DNA of 64,000 nt from Amycolatopsis thermoflava N1165. GTDB lineage: Bacteria; Actinomycetota; Actinomycetes; Mycobacteriales; Pseudonocardiaceae. Each line of letters opens with the position of its first letter. Positions within the stretch are counted from its first letter, which is position 1. The notes beneath the pieces were generated by a model that was not told the DNA's origin, did not search any database, and saw only the letters and a program-made list of their open reading frames with translations. Positions 62,775-64,000 of this stretch are shown here, in pieces. The translations under genes were made by a program, and so were the position numbers. The DNA lies in the NCBI RefSeq assembly GCF_000473265.1, contig NZ_KI421511.1, positions 5,056,346 to 5,120,345 of the forward strand, given 5' to 3'.

Positions 62775-64000
62775 CTATTCCAGGTCGAGGATCTTCAGTG
62801 CCTTTTCCCGCATCTCGACCTTTCGTACCTTTCCGGTCACGGTCATCGGGAATTCGTCCACGATGTGCACGTACTTCGGGATCTTGTAGTGCGCCAGCTT
62901 TCCCGTGCAGAACTCCCGCAGCGACTCCGCCGTCAGTGGCTGGGCTCCCTCGCGCATCCGGATCCACGCCATCAGCTCTTCGCCGTAGCGCTGGTCCGGG
63001 ACGCCGATCACCTGCGCGTCCAGCACATCCGGGTGCGTGTAGAGGAACTCCTCGATCTCCCGGGGGTAGATGTTCTCGCCGCCGCGGATGACCATGTCCT
63101 TGATCCGCCCGGTGATCTGGATGTAGCCCTCGTCGTCCATCACGCCGAGGTCGCCGGTGTGCATCCACCTCGCCTTGTCGATCACCTCGGCCGTCTTGTC
63201 CGGCTGGTCCCAGTATCCGAGCATCACCGAGTAGCCCCGGGTGCACAGCTCACCCGGCTCGCCGCGCGGCACCGTCAGCCCGGTCTCCGGGTCGACGATC
63301 TTGACCTCCAGGTGCGGCCCGACCCGTCCGACCGTCGACACCCGCCGCTCGATCGAGTCGTCCGACCGGGTCTGCGTCGACACCGGCGAGGTTTCCGTCA
63401 TGCCGTAACAAATGGACACCTCGGCCATGCCCATCCGCTCGATGACCTGCTTCATCACCTCGACCGGGCAGGGCGAGCCCGCCATGATGCCGGTTCGCAG
63501 GCTGCTCAGGTCGTAGTCCTCGAAGCCGGGCTCGGCCAGCTCCGCGATGAACATCGTGGGCACCCCGTACAGGGACGTGCACCGCTCCGCCTCCACCGCC
63601 TGCAGGGTGGCCTTCGGCTCGAACGACGGCGCCGGGATCACCATGCACGCGCCGTGCGTGGTGGCCGCGAGGTTGCCCATCACCATTCCGAAGCAGTGGT
63701 AGAACGGCACCGGGATGCACACCCGGTCCGCTTCCGTGTAGTGGCACAGCTCGCCGACGAAGAAGCCGTTGTTGAGGATGTTGTGGTGCGACAGGGTCGC
63801 GCCCTTCGGGAAGCCCGTCGTGCCCGAGGTGTACTGGATGTTGATCGGGTCGTCGGCGGACAGGCCGACCTCCGGCAACGCCTTGCCCCGCCCGGACTCC
63901 ATCAACTCCGACCACTCGTCCGAGCCCAGCAGCACCACCTGCTCCAGCGCGGCGCACCGCGGCCGGACCTCTTCGATCATCGCCGCGTAGTCGGACGTCT
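62775..64000 (-). CDS. Acyl-CoA synthetase (ANL superfamily), 5' end outside the window
   Basis: At least 408 residues; the frame stays open to base 64000, so the true start lies beyond. Motifs: [17 protein letters not shown] (P-loop), [50 protein letters not shown], and the catalytic Lys in [11 protein letters not shown]. The RGGENIYP pattern suggests a medium/long-chain fatty acid or AMP-binding FadD-type ligase. Convergent with mycP; not part of the ESX machine. Confidence 0.9.
   Translation of the reverse strand, partial: TSDYAAMIEEVRPRCAALEQVVLLGSDEWSELMESGRGKALPEVGLSADDPINIQYTSGTTGFPKGATLSHHNILNNGFFVGELCHYTEADRVCIPVPFYHCFGMVMGNLAATTHGACMVIPAPSFEPKATLQAVEAERCTSLYGVPTMFIAELAEPGFEDYDLSSLRTGIMAGSPCPVEVMKQVIERMGMAEVSICYGMTETSPVSTQTRSDDSIERRVSTVGRVGPHLEVKIVDPETGLTVPRGEPGELCTRGYSVMLGYWDQPDKTAEVIDKARWMHTGDLGVMDDEGYIQITGRIKDMVIRGGENIYPREIEEFLYTHPDVLDAQVIGVPDQRYGEELMAWIRMREGAQPLTAESLREFCTGKLAHYKIPKYVHIVDEFPMTVTGKVRKVEMREKALKILDLE

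Overview
This is a roughly 70% GC, gene-dense actinobacterial chromosome segment. GTG and TTG starts, 1-8 bp stop/start overlaps, a WhiB regulator, an ESX-type secretion locus and mycobacterium-like gene order point to a member of the Pseudonocardiaceae, most likely close to Amycolatopsis (family-level inference). No tRNA, rRNA, insertion sequence, phage or CRISPR array was seen.

Layout. 1-3535: end of a cell-surface or glycan cluster (an unassigned protein, a methyltransferase, a polytopic membrane protein). 3537-4724: an ArsR regulator divergent from a secreted protein. 4746-12941: a conserved actinobacterial core in the same order as the M. tuberculosis Rv3410c-Rv3416 region and the Streptomyces guaB-sigD-bldM-whiD region: guaB3, guaB, DUF5319, rsdA, sigD, bldM, an Rv3415c-like gene, a MerR/B12-fold regulator and a whiB3/whiD gene. 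12982-14405: a TetR regulator divergent from an SDR. 14682-17081: groEL-groES under CIRCE control, next to a tiny Cys-rich peptide gene. 17138-21368: an oxidoreductase/HxlR pair and secreted wall proteins, including an amidase. 21526-23692 and 30017-32693: the tsaD-rimI-tsaB and tsaE-hydrolase-alr genes, which are close neighbours in mycobacteria. Here they are separated by a malonate-use cassette (GntR regulator, carrier, malonyl-CoA synthetase, carboxyltransferase) and a dehydrogenase. 33026-39459: a six-gene polyol uptake and catabolism operon. 39749-43061: nnrE/nnrD fusion and glmS. 44161-44480: an 80-bp tandem repeat. 44746-47965: a three-gene ESX-substrate-like cassette. 48033-50528: glmM, rpsI, rplM. 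50719-62433: ESX-4-type type VII secretion locus (esxT, esxU, Hsp70-like associated protein, eccC, eccD, mycP), with a lipoprotein and a DUF4333 protein in front. 62775-64000: a partial acyl-CoA ligase.

How the parts work together. guaB supplies guanine nucleotides. SigD/RsdA, BldM and WhiB3/WhiD form a stress and developmental regulatory island. tsaB/D/E make the t6A tRNA modification. alr, glmS and glmM feed peptidoglycan precursors. The ESX genes assemble a secretion machine that exports WXG100 pairs and possibly the large protein at 45114-47657.

The most unusual things are: a three-copy family of nested palindromes with compensatory stem changes (14471-14571, 32745-32872, 62554-62681); a 21-residue peptide with eight cysteines that has its own ribosome site and terminator (17016-17081); an 80-bp VNTR; a BldM whose receiver lacks its phosphorylation residues; and a decayed second copy of the nnrD tail.
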